Source: Ardenticatenaceae bacterium (GTDB lineage: Bacteria > Chloroflexota > Anaerolineae > Promineifilales > Promineifilaceae). From it: DNA of 64,000 bases. Positions within the stretch are counted from its first letter, which is position 1. Each line of letters begins with the position of its first letter. This document shows, piece after piece, positions 1 through 8,842 of the stretch. Under the pieces are notes generated by a model. That model searched no databases, was not told the DNA's origin, and saw nothing but the letters and a program-made list of their open reading frames with translations. The stretch covers positions 1 to 64,000 of the forward strand of contig JACKBR010000024.1 of NCBI GenBank assembly GCA_020634495.1, in the 5' to 3' direction. Both the position numbers and the translations under genes were made by a program.

Positions 1-534
1 GAAATGAGTGACACCGAAGTGGCAAACATCGCCGAACGCACCGATTTATCCCAATGGGTGCAGTTGGCCACCGACCCGGAGCGGGCCAAGGGCACGGTTA
101 ACTTCATCGCCCAGGACAAGGAAGGCAACATTTGCACCGGCGTCAGCACCAGCGGCTGGGCCTGGAGCTATCCGGGGCGGCTGGGCGATTCGCCGATCAT
201 CGGCGCGGGCAACTATGCGGACAACCGGTACGGCGCGGCCGCCTGCACTGGCATGGGCGAGATGGCCATCCGGGCCAGCACGGCGCACAGCCTGGTGTTT
301 TATATGAAGATGGGCCTCAGTTTAGCAGAAGCGTGTGAGCGAGCGATGATTGATTTGCGCGATTTAGACGGCCGTTTCATCAGCGTCATGAATTTGGTGG
401 CAATTGACAAGGACGGGAATCATGCGGGGGTTAGTTCTGTGGACGGCCGTACCTACATCTACCAAACCCCCGACATGCCCGACTGCGAAGAGCTGCCCCG
501 CACGGTGGTGCCCATTCCGCCGCGTTGGGGCTAA
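1..534 (+). CDS. Glycosylasparaginase / isoaspartyl peptidase, 3' part
   Basis: C-terminal part of an N-terminal-nucleophile (Ntn) amidohydrolase of the aspartylglucosaminidase/isoaspartyl peptidase family, which cleaves GlcNAc-Asn or beta-aspartyl bonds. The frame is open to the window edge, so the N-terminal alpha subunit lies upstream and the ATG at 4 need not be the true start. Thr31, counted from that ATG, sits in KGTVNF, where the family has HDT: the autoprocessing and catalytic nucleophile. It is followed by the substrate-site pattern STSG..PGR.GDSPIIGAG.YAD and by an AAACTGMGE helix start. The usual HDT is KGT here, so the residue before the Thr is changed (D to G), which may affect self-cleavage. 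Family assignment is strong; substrate preference is not. Confidence 0.88.
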   Translation, partial: EMSDTEVANIAERTDLSQWVQLATDPERAKGTVNFIAQDKEGNICTGVSTSGWAWSYPGRLGDSPIIGAGNYADNRYGAAACTGMGEMAIRASTAHSLVFYMKMGLSLAEACERAMIDLRDLDGRFISVMNLVAIDKDGNHAGVSSVDGRTYIYQTPDMPDCEELPRTVVPIPPRWG

Positions 535-539
535 CCGTT

Positions 540-561
540 GGTCAATTTTCAAAAATTGACC
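540..561. repeat. Mini palindrome GGTCAATTTT/AAAATTGACC, copy 1
   Basis: Near-perfect 22-nt dyad (10-nt arms, 2-nt centre) just downstream of the first gene's stop and upstream of the receiver gene's ATG. A nearly identical 28-nt block with the same flanks (GTT before, TAC after) recurs at 25516-25537 in the leader of the ferritin gene. It may be an operator, an RNA hairpin or a mobile mini-repeat. Confidence 0.6.
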
Positions 562-573
562 TACCAAACAACC

Positions 574-993
574 ATGATCGACAAAGAAAACTGCCACATT
601 TTAATCATTCGAGAAAAATTGCATGCCTTGCTTTCTGAAAGAATTCTGAAGGACTCTGGGTATACAAACGTTTACACCGCTTCCTCCAGCAAGCACGCAC
701 TTTCAATCATCGAAAAAATAACCCCTGACCTCATCTTCTTGGACTACCGTCAAGCAAAGGATGAACCTACAGGAATTGAGCTGTTTAACCAGTTAAAAAG
801 GTTCCCTGCGCTCAAAAACACGGCTTTTCTAATCTATGTAGCTCGGTTACCCCAAGACCTCTACGAAGAAATCAAAGAGCTTGGTTTCGCTGGATTAATA
901 CTTATGCCAATGGGCTATGATGAACTTGTGCAGGCTTGTGAGGCGCTTTTAAGCGGTGGCACTTACTTCAGAGATTTCAATGAATATTGGTGA
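574..993 (+). CDS. Degenerate receiver-domain protein A
   Basis: About 139 aa, a stand-alone CheY-like fold. The phosphoacceptor position is kept (Asp in DLIFLDY), but the acidic pair after beta-1 is lost (ILIIREK instead of ILIVDDE), and the usual Lys near the end is Met (LILMPM). It is therefore a pseudo-receiver or atypical receiver, possibly not phosphorylated. I chose ATG 574 over the TTG at 538 because the tandem paralog downstream begins with the same MIDKE.CHILII. There is no kinase next to it; the hybrid kinase at 33-37 kb is the only sensor in the window. Confidence 0.75.
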   Translation: MIDKENCHILIIREKLHALLSERILKDSGYTNVYTASSSKHALSIIEKITPDLIFLDYRQAKDEPTGIELFNQLKRFPALKNTAFLIYVARLPQDLYEEIKELGFAGLILMPMGYDELVQACEALLSGGTYFRDFNEYW

Positions 994-1060
994 TTGAAGA
1001 CAAAGCAGTCGGGAAGTAGAATCCATAGGTTAATTTTGCAACTTGACGAACAGAAAAAAG

Positions 1061-1486
1061 ATGATCGACAAAGAAAAGTGCCATATCTTAATCATCCAGG
1101 AAGCGGAGGACGCCATGTTATCAGAACGATTTCTGAAACATTACGGGTTCAAAAATGTTTCCATAGCCCCTTCTAGCAAAGATGCACTCTCAATTCTTGA
1201 AGAAATAGAGCCCGATCTTGTTATTCTCAATTATCTTCCCCTATCAAATGAAGCCCCGACTGGGATTGAACTGTTTCAATCAATGCAACAGCTCCCCAAG
1301 CTCCAAAATTCAGCATTTTTGATTTATCATCCAAATCCCTGGCTAGGAAAAGAAAAACGCCAGCAACTAAAAATGGAAGGTTTTGACGGTTTGCTGCGTC
1401 GCCCATTGATGCCCTCAGACCTCAATGAGGCGTGTGAAACAGTGTTGCGTGGTGGAACTTACTTCCCCGACTGGAATAACGATTAG
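1061..1486 (+). CDS. Degenerate receiver-domain protein B (no phospho-Asp)
   Basis: Tandem paralog of the preceding gene (141 aa; shared MIDKE.CHILII start, PTGIELF and GGTYF. motifs). Here even the phosphoacceptor is lost: DLVILNY has Asn where its neighbour has Asp. It cannot be phosphorylated in the canonical way, so a protein-binding role is likely. The start is placed at ATG 1061 by comparison with the paralog; an in-frame TTG lies at 1043. Confidence 0.75.
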   Translation: MIDKEKCHILIIQEAEDAMLSERFLKHYGFKNVSIAPSSKDALSILEEIEPDLVILNYLPLSNEAPTGIELFQSMQQLPKLQNSAFLIYHPNPWLGKEKRQQLKMEGFDGLLRRPLMPSDLNEACETVLRGGTYFPDWNND

Positions 1487-1505
1487 TTTAATGGTACGCG
1501 GATTA

Positions 1506-1542
1506 CCTGATCAACCTGATTTTTTTGATCAGGAAAATCAGG
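1506..1542. promoter_or_regulatory. Interdigitated CCTGAT dyads
   Basis: Two inverted repeats share a spacer in the order CCTGATCAA, CCTGATTTT, TTGATCAGG, AAAATCAGG, so arm 1 pairs with arm 3 and arm 2 with arm 4. In RNA this could form a pseudoknot or mutually exclusive hairpins. It lies between the receiver gene and the dehalogenase, as a possible terminator or operator; the role is inferred. Confidence 0.4.
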
Positions 1543-1574
1543 GAAATCTGCGTTCTATTCTTGGAGAGATATCA

Positions 1575-2468
1575 ATGGAAATCATCCGCACCCCCGACAG
1601 CCGTTTTGAAAACTTACCCGACTACCCCTTCGCCCCCAACTACGTGGAAGTCAACAGCCTGCGGCTGCATTACGTAGATGAAGGCGCAGGCAAGACAATT
1701 CTTTGCCTGCACGGCGAGCCAAGCTGGTCCTACCTGTATCGCAAGATGATTCCGCCGCTGGCGGCGCAGCACCGCGTGGTGGCCCCGGATTTGGTCGGAT
1801 TCGGCCGTTCAGACAAGTACACCGATCCCGCCGCCTACAGCTTCCAGATGCACCGGGACGTGCTGGTGGGCTTCATCGAGGCGTTGGATTTGCGGCAGAT
1901 TACAGTGGTTGTCCAAGATTGGGGCGGTTTGCTTGGTCTCACCATCGCCACCCAGCTGCCAGCGCGCTTTGCCCGGCTGGTGATCATGAACACCGGCCTG
2001 CCCACAGGCATGTTCCCCATGCCGGAGGCGTTTATGCAGTGGCGCGCTGCTGCCGAGCGGTTTGGTAACAAATTGCCCGTGGGCCGCATCATCCAAAACG
2101 GCACGGTTAGCCAACTGCCCAAAGAGGTTGTCGCAGCTTATGAAGCGCCCTTCCCCGATGAGCAGTTTAAGGCGGGAGCGGCCGTTTTTCCCCTGCTCAT
2201 TCCCCTCACCCCACAAGACCCTGGCGCTGCCGAGATGAGCCGCGCCCAGCGCCAGCTCACCCGCTGGACCAAACCCGCACTCGTCATGTTCAGCGACGGC
2301 GATCCGATTACCCGTGGCGGCGACGCCTTGTTCCGCCGGGCCATCCCCGGTGCCAAAGACCAGCCAGAAATCACCATCGAAGGCGCAGGTCACTTTTTGC
2401 AGGAGGACAAGGGCGAAGAGATTGCCAGTCATATTTTGGACTTTATGGGGCGAACGGCCGTCTTCTAA
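1575..2468 (+). CDS. Haloalkane dehalogenase (alpha/beta hydrolase)
   Basis: 297 aa, cytoplasmic. It should hydrolyse a carbon-halogen bond to give an alcohol. Visible hallmarks are HGEPSWSYLYRKM (oxyanion/halide loop, residues 46-58, Glu48 as in DhlA-type enzymes), the nucleophile elbow VVQDWGG with Asp115 followed by the halide-binding Trp116, a GDP acid region near Asp243, and GAGHFLQED with catalytic His273. The length is normal for the family. ATG 1575 follows a GGAGAG ribosome site; the frame is open further upstream but has no supporting site. It is a single gene with no halide transporter nearby. A related epoxide hydrolase is less likely because of the QDWGG/GEPSWSY combination. Confidence 0.88.
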   Translation: MEIIRTPDSRFENLPDYPFAPNYVEVNSLRLHYVDEGAGKTILCLHGEPSWSYLYRKMIPPLAAQHRVVAPDLVGFGRSDKYTDPAAYSFQMHRDVLVGFIEALDLRQITVVVQDWGGLLGLTIATQLPARFARLVIMNTGLPTGMFPMPEAFMQWRAAAERFGNKLPVGRIIQNGTVSQLPKEVVAAYEAPFPDEQFKAGAAVFPLLIPLTPQDPGAAEMSRAQRQLTRWTKPALVMFSDGDPITRGGDALFRRAIPGAKDQPEITIEGAGHFLQEDKGEEIASHILDFMGRTAVF

Positions 2469-2629
2469 ATCCAAGTGTTGTGCTAAAATAGAAATATTCA
2501 GCAAAATCCGCTAGAAGTATCCGCATCCTGTGGCTAATAATCGAATAGATTTTAATTCCTTTTCTTTGCCGACATCACAATCGACACTCATCACAGAAAT
2601 TTCTTTTTGGAAACAGACTGCATTTTCTA

Positions 2630-3433
2630 ATGAAATCTAATAAACCCTTTAGACCCCTTGCTGACTTACGAGATTTAATTTTCCGCGACTTTTCCGTGGG
2701 AAATTTGCATGACCTGGCCTTGGATTTCAACCTTGATTACGATGAGCTAGAGGGCAACAGTAAAGGTCGGCGGGTGGTCACTTTTATTGAAACAATGGTG
2801 CGTGATGGGATCATTATCGAGTTTATCGAGCGCTGCCAGGAATTACGGCCAAGGGCAAACTTCCAACCGTTTCTGGAAACGGCCAGGCAAAATCCCCAGG
2901 CATTTGAACTAAAGAGTTCTGAGTATGAGAAAGCCTCACCAGAAACGGCCGTTTACCAGGCACTCAACAAAGCGCTAGGACTTATCGAAGCCCAATCTCT
3001 AAAAATAGAGCAAATGACCCGCCCACGTGATCATCTAAGCCAATATGCCTCTGAACAAACACGCGTGAGTAAAGACGCTGCGACTCAAACCAATAAATCG
3101 TGGGGGAAAGACAATATCATTGGGGGCAGTATTACTTCATCAATTGTCTCGCCGAATAAAGCCACCAGGCAAAGTGCCCAAGGAGCAACAAAGACGCTGC
3201 GCGGGAGCAGGTTGCACGGAGAGATCGAGCAATTGGAGGCGCAAATCGCCGAAGAAATTGAAGGCTTGCTGGCTGGCATTCGGGAAAAAATGGAAACGCT
3301 TAAAGGAAAATTAAATGAGCACCAGCAATTGATACAGGACGAGTCGATGCGGTCTACCAAGAGCAATTTTGGATTTCAAGGAAAGGCAAAAGCTAGTTTT
3401 CCTGTAGGAAAATCACCTTTTGCTCGAAAATAG
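2630..3433 (+). CDS. EAD (death-like) adaptor protein with coiled coil
   Basis: 267 aa. Residues about 8-80 form a small helical domain (LRDLIFRDFS...DLALDFNLDYDEL...FIERCQELRP) of the effector-associated / bacterial death-like type. The same pattern ends the CHAT protease (44680-46074) and the giant protein (50332-56508). The middle is low-complexity, polar and probably disordered; residues about 195-235 are a charged coiled coil. It has no catalytic domain, so it should act as a homotypic-interaction adaptor or oligomer scaffold. The following gene is probably co-transcribed. It lies 41 kb from the CHAT cluster, so a physical link is inference. Confidence 0.65.
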   Translation: MKSNKPFRPLADLRDLIFRDFSVGNLHDLALDFNLDYDELEGNSKGRRVVTFIETMVRDGIIIEFIERCQELRPRANFQPFLETARQNPQAFELKSSEYEKASPETAVYQALNKALGLIEAQSLKIEQMTRPRDHLSQYASEQTRVSKDAATQTNKSWGKDNIIGGSITSSIVSPNKATRQSAQGATKTLRGSRLHGEIEQLEAQIAEEIEGLLAGIREKMETLKGKLNEHQQLIQDESMRSTKSNFGFQGKAKASFPVGKSPFARK

Positions 3434-3513
3434 CTAATCGTGCATCCAAAAAATTTTAGCGGGTTGGGAACATGCAGTTTCCCGCAACCAAAACAAATGT
3501 AGGGGAAAGATCA

Positions 3514-4206
3514 ATGAGTCACAATGAAGAACAAGTAGAGAATGCTACAAGCGAATTGCCATCATTGCCAGAGGCCGAGTTAGAAGCCATTACCCAAGGT
3601 GTGCACCTTCTGTTTACCAAGCTGAGTGAAGAAGAGGGGCTTGCCAACGAAGTTGAAATTGTCATCCGGGAACATCTGCAAACGGCCGTTACCAAAGATA
3701 CGTTTTTAACCATTTATAACGGCCTGGAACTGTACTTAGAGGAAGATGCTGTTGTTTTCTTGTTAGAAAATTTACGACGTGGCGATGATTCCGACTACAT
3801 CGCCAATGTCAAGCACAAATGCCCAGAGCCTTTGTGGAGTTGGCTAAGGCGGCAGGTAGCGTTGTATGGGGCAGCTTTTAGAAAAGCTTACTTAATAGGA
3901 ACAGAGAAACCCGATGCCTGGGAAACGCTCAATCGACGCACCTATTATGATTCGTTTAATGAAACCTGGGTTACCTTCATGGAAATCATTAAATATAATG
4001 GTGATCGCCTGGCCATTGAAGAAACACCAAGAGGCGCTTTAACGCTGGCCTATGGTGTGATCGATATGCTTATGCAGGTCCCACCAGATTTTGCCCCTGA
4101 TCTCATTGATAAAGCGTATTTGGCCCAGGTCTACCAAGAATTTTTGCAATTTATGGAACATTATGCACCAGGTCTTGTGGCCGAAATAGCTCAAAATGAA
4201 GCGTAG
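3514..4206 (+). CDS. Uncharacterised helical protein
   Basis: 230 aa, predicted mostly alpha-helical, acidic, with no signal peptide or membrane segment. I recognise no domain. The start at 3514 follows AGGGG at a good distance; an in-frame ATG at 3472 has none. It lies 80 nt after the EAD adaptor on the same strand, so the two probably form a transcription unit and may act together. Confidence 0.6.
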   Translation: MSHNEEQVENATSELPSLPEAELEAITQGVHLLFTKLSEEEGLANEVEIVIREHLQTAVTKDTFLTIYNGLELYLEEDAVVFLLENLRRGDDSDYIANVKHKCPEPLWSWLRRQVALYGAAFRKAYLIGTEKPDAWETLNRRTYYDSFNETWVTFMEIIKYNGDRLAIEETPRGALTLAYGVIDMLMQVPPDFAPDLIDKAYLAQVYQEFLQFMEHYAPGLVAEIAQNEA

Positions 4207-4292
4207 TTGTTAATCTGTTTCACTCTTTTTCTTAGCCAGAATTGAATTCACAGGTATACTTGCTCAAAATCTAAACGAGGAGGTTAATTTTC

Positions 4293-4403
4293 ATGCTTGT
4301 CAATAAAACTACACTTGTGGGCAAAAACGGCCGTTACCGACCAACGGCCGTATCCCACCACCAACTTAACAAAAATCAACCGACTCGGACCATCCCCCGC
4401 TAA
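4293..4403 (+). CDS. Possible 36-aa ORF
   Basis: ATG with a strong AGGAGG site seven bases upstream, ending at TAA 4401. The product is basic and polar; two ACGGCCGT palindromes fall inside the ORF (NGR and TAV codons). The rest of the 4207-4517 interval holds a CTCTGTGTCCTCTGTGG dispersed-repeat fragment at about 4478-4506. The ribosome site is the only real support; this may be a leader ORF or chance. Confidence 0.3.
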   Translation: MLVNKTTLVGKNGRYRPTAVSHHQLNKNQPTRTIPR

Positions 4404-4517
4404 AATCCACACCCGAGGGTATGTGCTTCCAGAGTCGTCTATCTAAAACCGCAGATTTCATAGCCTGAGGGAAAAAATCTCTTCCCCCTCTGTGTCCTCT
4501 GTGGCAATTATGGAAAA

Positions 4518-6941
4518 ATGGACACAAAATCATTACATACCCTTGAATACCACAAGGTACTCAACATTTTAGCTGGCTACACCAGCTTCAGCGCAGGCGA
4601 AGAGCTGGCCCGCAAACTGCAACCCACCACCGACCAGATTCTGGCCGAACAGTGGCAAACAGAAACGGCCGAAGCCCTCCTGCTGCTCGACACCCATACC
4701 AACATCACCATCGGTGGCGCGCGCGACGTGCGCCGCCCGGCAGAAAACTCCAAGCGCGGTTTCACCCTGCCCGCCGAGGACTTGCTGGATATTCGCAGCA
4801 CCCTGGTGGCCGCCCGCACCCTCAAGCGGCAGCTCATCAAAGTTGCCGACGAGTTTCCCTATCTGGCAGCCATTGCCGAACTGGTAGAAGAATGTCCTGG
4901 TCTGGTAGACGCCATCAGCAGCACCATCGACGAGCGCGGTGAGGTGCTGGACAGCGCCAGCAGCAAGCTGGCCAAAATTCGGGCAGATTTAAGGACGGTA
5001 CACGGCCGTATTCAAGACAAACTCCAGCGCCTGCTCAACTCCAGCCAAAACCAATGGCTCCAGGAACCGATCATTACCATGCGAAGCGGCCGTTACGTTG
5101 TGCCCGTCAAGGCAGATTCCAAAGGCCGCATCAAAGGCATTGTGCACGACCAAAGCGGCAGCGGCGCTACCGTTTGGGTGGAGCCCATGGTCACCGTCGA
5201 TCTCAACAACGAATATCGTGGCCTGCAAATGAGCGAACAGGCTGAAATTGAACGCATCCTGGCCGAACTCTCCGCCAAGGTCGCTGACGTGGCCGACCCC
5301 ATCATCCGCATTGTGGAGCGCATGGCCGAGCTCGATTTGATTTTTGCCCGCGCCAAATACGCCGCCATCATCAAAGGCGTGCCGCCGGAATTTGTGGATT
5401 GGCGCGAATTTGAGCAGCCCCGTCCGCCCAAACACGCCAACGAATTGGCCAAATGGACACCGCCGCCGCGCAATTTGCACCCCGGCAGCACCGTCTGGAT
5501 TCGCAGCGCCCGCCACCCCCTGCTGCCGCCCGGAGAAGTCATCCCCACCGACCTGACATTGGGCGATGACATTTTCACCGTGCTCATCACCGGGCCAAAC
5601 ACGGGTGGTAAAACTGTTAGCCTCAAAACCACTGGCCTCATGGTTTTGATGGCCCAATCCGGCCTGCACCTGCCCGCCATCGAAGCCAAACTGACCGTTT
5701 TCGAGGACGTCTTTGCCGACATCGGTGACGAGCAGTCCATTGAGCAAAGCCTTTCCACCTTCTCAGGGCACATGACCAACATCATTCGCATTTTGGCGCA
5801 GGTGGACGAACGCTCACTGGTGCTGCTGGATGAGCTGGGTTCGGGCACAGACCCGACGGAAGGCGCGGCGCTGGCTCAGGCCGTTACCAGCTTTTTGCGC
5901 GACAAAGGGGCAACCACCTTCATCGCCACCCATTACCCGGAACTAAAACTGTATGCCGACCAGCAGCCTGGGGCGACCAATGCGTCTATGCTGTTCGATG
6001 TGGAAACGCTCTCGCCCACCTACGAAATGGCGATTGGCATCCCGGGCAAATCAAACGCCTTTGCCATTGCCCGACGGCTGGGACTGGATGAAACCATTCT
6101 GGACGACGCGATGAAACTGACCGGCGCGGGCAGCAACGAAGCCGAAAACCTGCTGGATGCGATTTATGATCTGCGTGACAAAATCTCCTCAGAGGAAGCC
6201 GCCGCCCGCCTCATTCGGCGTCAGTTGGAGGATGAGAAGGACGCGCTGGCCCGCCAGCTAGAGCAGCTTGAGGAAGAGCGCGAGGCGGTGCTGGCCGAGG
6301 CGCAAGAAGAAGCCCGGCAAAAAATTGCGGCCATTGAGGAGGAGCTGCGGCAGGCGCGTAAGCATATCCGCGATGCCCAATCGCTGAACAAGCTGAAGCA
6401 AGTTGGCAAGGATGTGGCCGCGCTGGAAGAGGAAAAAGTTGAGGAAATCGCGCCCAAAATCACCAAGTCGCGCAAGCCAACCAGCAACCGGCTGGAGTTG
6501 GAGGTGGGCGACAAGGTGACGGTAAAGGCGCTCAACACTGAAGGCGAAATCATCTCGCTAAGCAAGTATGAGGCGATGATTGCGGTGGGACGTTTGCAAA
6601 TGCGGGCCAAGCTGGGCGATCTGGAGTTTAAGAGCCGCCCCAAGGACGAAGCGCCAGAAATGGAATCTACACCCGTGAGCAAAACAAGTTCGCCGGGCAT
6701 TGAGTTGGACATTCGCGGTCGGCGCGTTGAGGAAGGGCTGTCTGAACTGACGATGTTCATCGATCAGGCGTATCTTTCACAGATGCCCTGGGTGCGCATT
6801 ATTCATGGCAAGGGCACGGGCAAGTTAAGAACGGCCGTACGCAAATCGCTCAAAAACAACAAGCACATCGCCTCATTTGAGGAAGGCAAAGATGGTGAAG
6901 GCGGCGCAGGCGTGACCGTCGTCAAATTCAACGAAAATTAA
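4518..6941 (+). CDS. mutS2: Endonuclease MutS2
   Basis: 807 aa, full length. It has a MutS core/lever region (1-300), an ABC-type ATPase with Walker A GPNTGGKT at about residue 358, signature STFSGHM, Walker B LVLLDELGSGTDP and the H-loop ATHYPELK. A long Glu/Arg-rich coiled coil (540-640), a KOW-like stretch, and a C-terminal Smr nuclease domain (about 728-807; LDIRG and HGKGTGKLR) follow. The mismatch-recognition domain of MutS1 is absent, as expected. Family members act on stalled or collided ribosomes and suppress recombination. It is monocistronic, with a terminator at 7022-7049. Confidence 0.97.
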   Translation: MDTKSLHTLEYHKVLNILAGYTSFSAGEELARKLQPTTDQILAEQWQTETAEALLLLDTHTNITIGGARDVRRPAENSKRGFTLPAEDLLDIRSTLVAARTLKRQLIKVADEFPYLAAIAELVEECPGLVDAISSTIDERGEVLDSASSKLAKIRADLRTVHGRIQDKLQRLLNSSQNQWLQEPIITMRSGRYVVPVKADSKGRIKGIVHDQSGSGATVWVEPMVTVDLNNEYRGLQMSEQAEIERILAELSAKVADVADPIIRIVERMAELDLIFARAKYAAIIKGVPPEFVDWREFEQPRPPKHANELAKWTPPPRNLHPGSTVWIRSARHPLLPPGEVIPTDLTLGDDIFTVLITGPNTGGKTVSLKTTGLMVLMAQSGLHLPAIEAKLTVFEDVFADIGDEQSIEQSLSTFSGHMTNIIRILAQVDERSLVLLDELGSGTDPTEGAALAQAVTSFLRDKGATTFIATHYPELKLYADQQPGATNASMLFDVETLSPTYEMAIGIPGKSNAFAIARRLGLDETILDDAMKLTGAGSNEAENLLDAIYDLRDKISSEEAAARLIRRQLEDEKDALARQLEQLEEEREAVLAEAQEEARQKIAAIEEELRQARKHIRDAQSLNKLKQVGKDVAALEEEKVEEIAPKITKSRKPTSNRLELEVGDKVTVKALNTEGEIISLSKYEAMIAVGRLQMRAKLGDLEFKSRPKDEAPEMESTPVSKTSSPGIELDIRGRRVEEGLSELTMFIDQAYLSQMPWVRIIHGKGTGKLRTAVRKSLKNNKHIASFEEGKDGEGGAGVTVVKFNEN

Positions 6942-6944
6942 ATT

Positions 6945-7006
6945 GGCCACAGAGCGCACAGAGCAATTAGAGAAAAATCTCTAGCTTCTCTATGTTCTCT
7001 GTGGCC
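6945..7006. repeat. CAGAG-type dispersed repeat (inverted)
   Basis: GGCCACAGAG...CTCTGTGGCC: 10-nt perfect arms flank an AGAGAAAAATCTCT core, so the unit folds into one long hairpin. It is one of a family of CTCTGTG/CTCTGCG intergenic units that also occur near 4478, 10104, 21950, 24908, 29881 and 49003. Confidence 0.7.
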
Positions 7007-7021
7007 AGAACCCTGGAAAAC

Positions 7022-7049
7022 AAAAAGCCTTGCTGCTGCAAGGCCTTTT
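7022..7049 (+). terminator. Rho-independent terminator of mutS2
   Basis: Stem AAGCCTTGC / GCAAGGCCTT with a short loop, preceded by an A-tract and followed by TTTT, 80 nt after the mutS2 stop. Confidence 0.75.
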
Positions 7050-7194
7050 GCGGGAAGAGGAGAAAAAGGAGGAATTTGGGAATCAATTGGTGTACAATGC
7101 AATTAGTTTAAGGTAGGGTACTGCCTGGCGGCAATAGGACGTGCGTACTGTTTTACAACTGAATTTGGCTAAAGCTTTGTTTTTGGAGAAATGA

Positions 7195-8001
7195 ATGGTA
7201 CAGCGATGTGAACATTGTGGACAAACCGTGATGGCAACCGACAAACAATGTTGGCATTGTGGCCGGTTTTTAGCCCGTGGCCAGGGGAACTTTGTTAAAC
7301 CAACGCCAGAAACTTCTGATTCCCAAACAGCCACGCTTCCTTCTTTGCCTGCCATTCTGCTCTATGCTGGCTTAACGGCCGTTTCCCTTCTACTCCTCAT
7401 CACAACCACACGCACAATTGGGCACGCGCCCCTTTTTTTGGCAGGCAAAAATAACCAGCTTTTGGCTGGCTGGCAACCCTTCACCGACGGCCAGCTCCAA
7501 TTTACGCTGAACGTTCCCCAGTCTTGGTACCTTTTTGAGGTGGCACAAGCTCCTGAAGTGGATGCGCTACGCCAAAACGTTCTGTTACAGGATGTTAACC
7601 GCATTGTTGAATCTCTTGCCGCCGATACAGAGCTGCTTTTTTTGAGCACGGAGGATACGGCCGTCTTTGCCGACGGTGTGCCGGTTTTTGTGCTGGTGGC
7701 CCAAAGCCAGCGCTTGCAGCAGCTAACCCCTGATGAAATCATCGAATATGCCCAGCAACAAATGCCCGAACATGTAGCCTTTTCCAATGCGCCGCAACCC
7801 GCCGCCGCAGCCCAGGAATCGGCAGGCAGACTTCTTTTTAATATTAATCAGGATGAACAAGTTTGGCGCTGCATTGAGCAGTTTAACCCAGGCAGCCGCA
7901 GCGTTTATCTGGTATTCACCTGCACCAGCTTTGCCCAATTCCCGACCCATCTTGATGATTTTGAAATAATCTTGAGCAGTTTTCAGCCTCTTAATCCATA
8001 A
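7195..8001 (+). CDS. Zinc-ribbon membrane-anchored protein
   Basis: 268 aa. An N-terminal zinc ribbon (CEHCG at residue 4 and CWHCG at residue 20) is followed by one membrane segment (about 54-74). A roughly 180-aa C-terminal domain, probably extracytoplasmic, contains a Gln-rich linker, resembling PsbP/LpqN-like lipid or ligand-binding folds only in general shape. No catalytic motif is visible. A TACAAT box lies at 7093, about 100 nt upstream. The function is unknown. Confidence 0.7.
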   Translation: MVQRCEHCGQTVMATDKQCWHCGRFLARGQGNFVKPTPETSDSQTATLPSLPAILLYAGLTAVSLLLLITTTRTIGHAPLFLAGKNNQLLAGWQPFTDGQLQFTLNVPQSWYLFEVAQAPEVDALRQNVLLQDVNRIVESLAADTELLFLSTEDTAVFADGVPVFVLVAQSQRLQQLTPDEIIEYAQQQMPEHVAFSNAPQPAAAAQESAGRLLFNINQDEQVWRCIEQFNPGSRSVYLVFTCTSFAQFPTHLDDFEIILSSFQPLNP

Positions 8002-8068
8002 CGAGCAAAGCGTGGGTGCCATAGGTAGAAAATCACCTGGGGATTCCCAGGACTACAGTCCCATCTGC

Positions 8069-8097
8069 TTGACGCTCGTTCAGCCACTCTGTACAAT
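8069..8097 (+). promoter_or_regulatory. Sigma-70-type promoter
   Basis: TTGACG (8069-8074), 17-bp spacer, TACAAT (8092-8097), 33 nt before the TPR gene's start. Nearly consensus boxes with ideal spacing. Confidence 0.7.
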
Positions 8098-8129
8098 GCA
8101 ATCATTAATAATGCAGAATTGGCGACCTC

Positions 8130-8783
8130 ATGATGAGTAAACAAAAACAGGCAGTAGAACATAATCAATCTGGCCTCGATTTTTATAATTCGTGGCAAAT
8201 TGAGAAGGCAGTCGATGCTTTTGCTGCGGCCGTTTCTGCCGATCCGCAAAACCCAGAATACCATCTCAACCTCACCCGCGCCTACACACGCGGCGGCGAT
8301 TATGATCAGGCGATGGCTGCTTTGGGCGGCTACCTACAAACTGAAACGGACGGGGATGTTGCGGCCCGCTATGAACAGCTTTTTTCTACAGGCCTGGATG
8401 AAGTTGAGTCCAATTTAATTGAGGGGATGAAGCAGCTAGATTTGGAGCTGCCGCAAATTGGCAAAGCGATTCAAATGTGGCTGGAATATCGCATTGCCAT
8501 TGGTAGACGGCCGTTACGCACTCCCAAACCGTCTCTCTGGGCGGGAGCCTTAGTTTACGCCATTGTTAAAGTAAACTTTTTGGAAATTAGCCGCTCCCAG
8601 CTTGCGGCCGTTTTTGGCATCAGCGAACGATCACTTAAGGAAAAGTATCAGGAAATCGTCGAAACGCTCGACTTGATGCCCGCGGACTACCGCTACTTTA
8701 CTGGCGAGGATAATCCGCTGGACAAGTTAGTAGAAGCCGCTCAACTGCTGGAACAGCTCGACCGTCACTTCCAGGAAGATTAA
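8130..8783 (+). CDS. TPR protein with C-terminal helix-turn-helix-like domain
   Basis: 217 aa. Residues 5-75 carry two tetratricopeptide repeats (A..A...DP.NPEYHLNLT.AY). Residues about 125-190 (PSLWAGALVYAIVKVNF...SRSQLAAVFGISERSLKEKYQEI) resemble the cyclin-fold/HTH end of TFIIB-like proteins (DUF6398-type). This suggests a protein-binding or nucleic-acid-associated factor. It is driven by the promoter at 8069. The role is unknown. Confidence 0.7.
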   Translation: MMSKQKQAVEHNQSGLDFYNSWQIEKAVDAFAAAVSADPQNPEYHLNLTRAYTRGGDYDQAMAALGGYLQTETDGDVAARYEQLFSTGLDEVESNLIEGMKQLDLELPQIGKAIQMWLEYRIAIGRRPLRTPKPSLWAGALVYAIVKVNFLEISRSQLAAVFGISERSLKEKYQEIVETLDLMPADYRYFTGEDNPLDKLVEAAQLLEQLDRHFQED

Positions 8784-8842
8784 TCGCCCCACCCTTTCTA
8801 CACCTTGTTAAAAATCTGCTTCAGTCATGAACAGGAGGTTCA

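Noticed and set aside
4989..5848. Long minus-strand ORFs (about 250 aa) opposite mutS2
   Set aside because: Antisense shadows of a GC-rich gene; no ribosome site and no recognisable motif, while the plus frame is full-length MutS2.
7076..7098. Promoter for the zinc-ribbon gene
   Set aside because: TACAAT at 7093 is good, but no acceptable -35 box lies 16-18 nt upstream.
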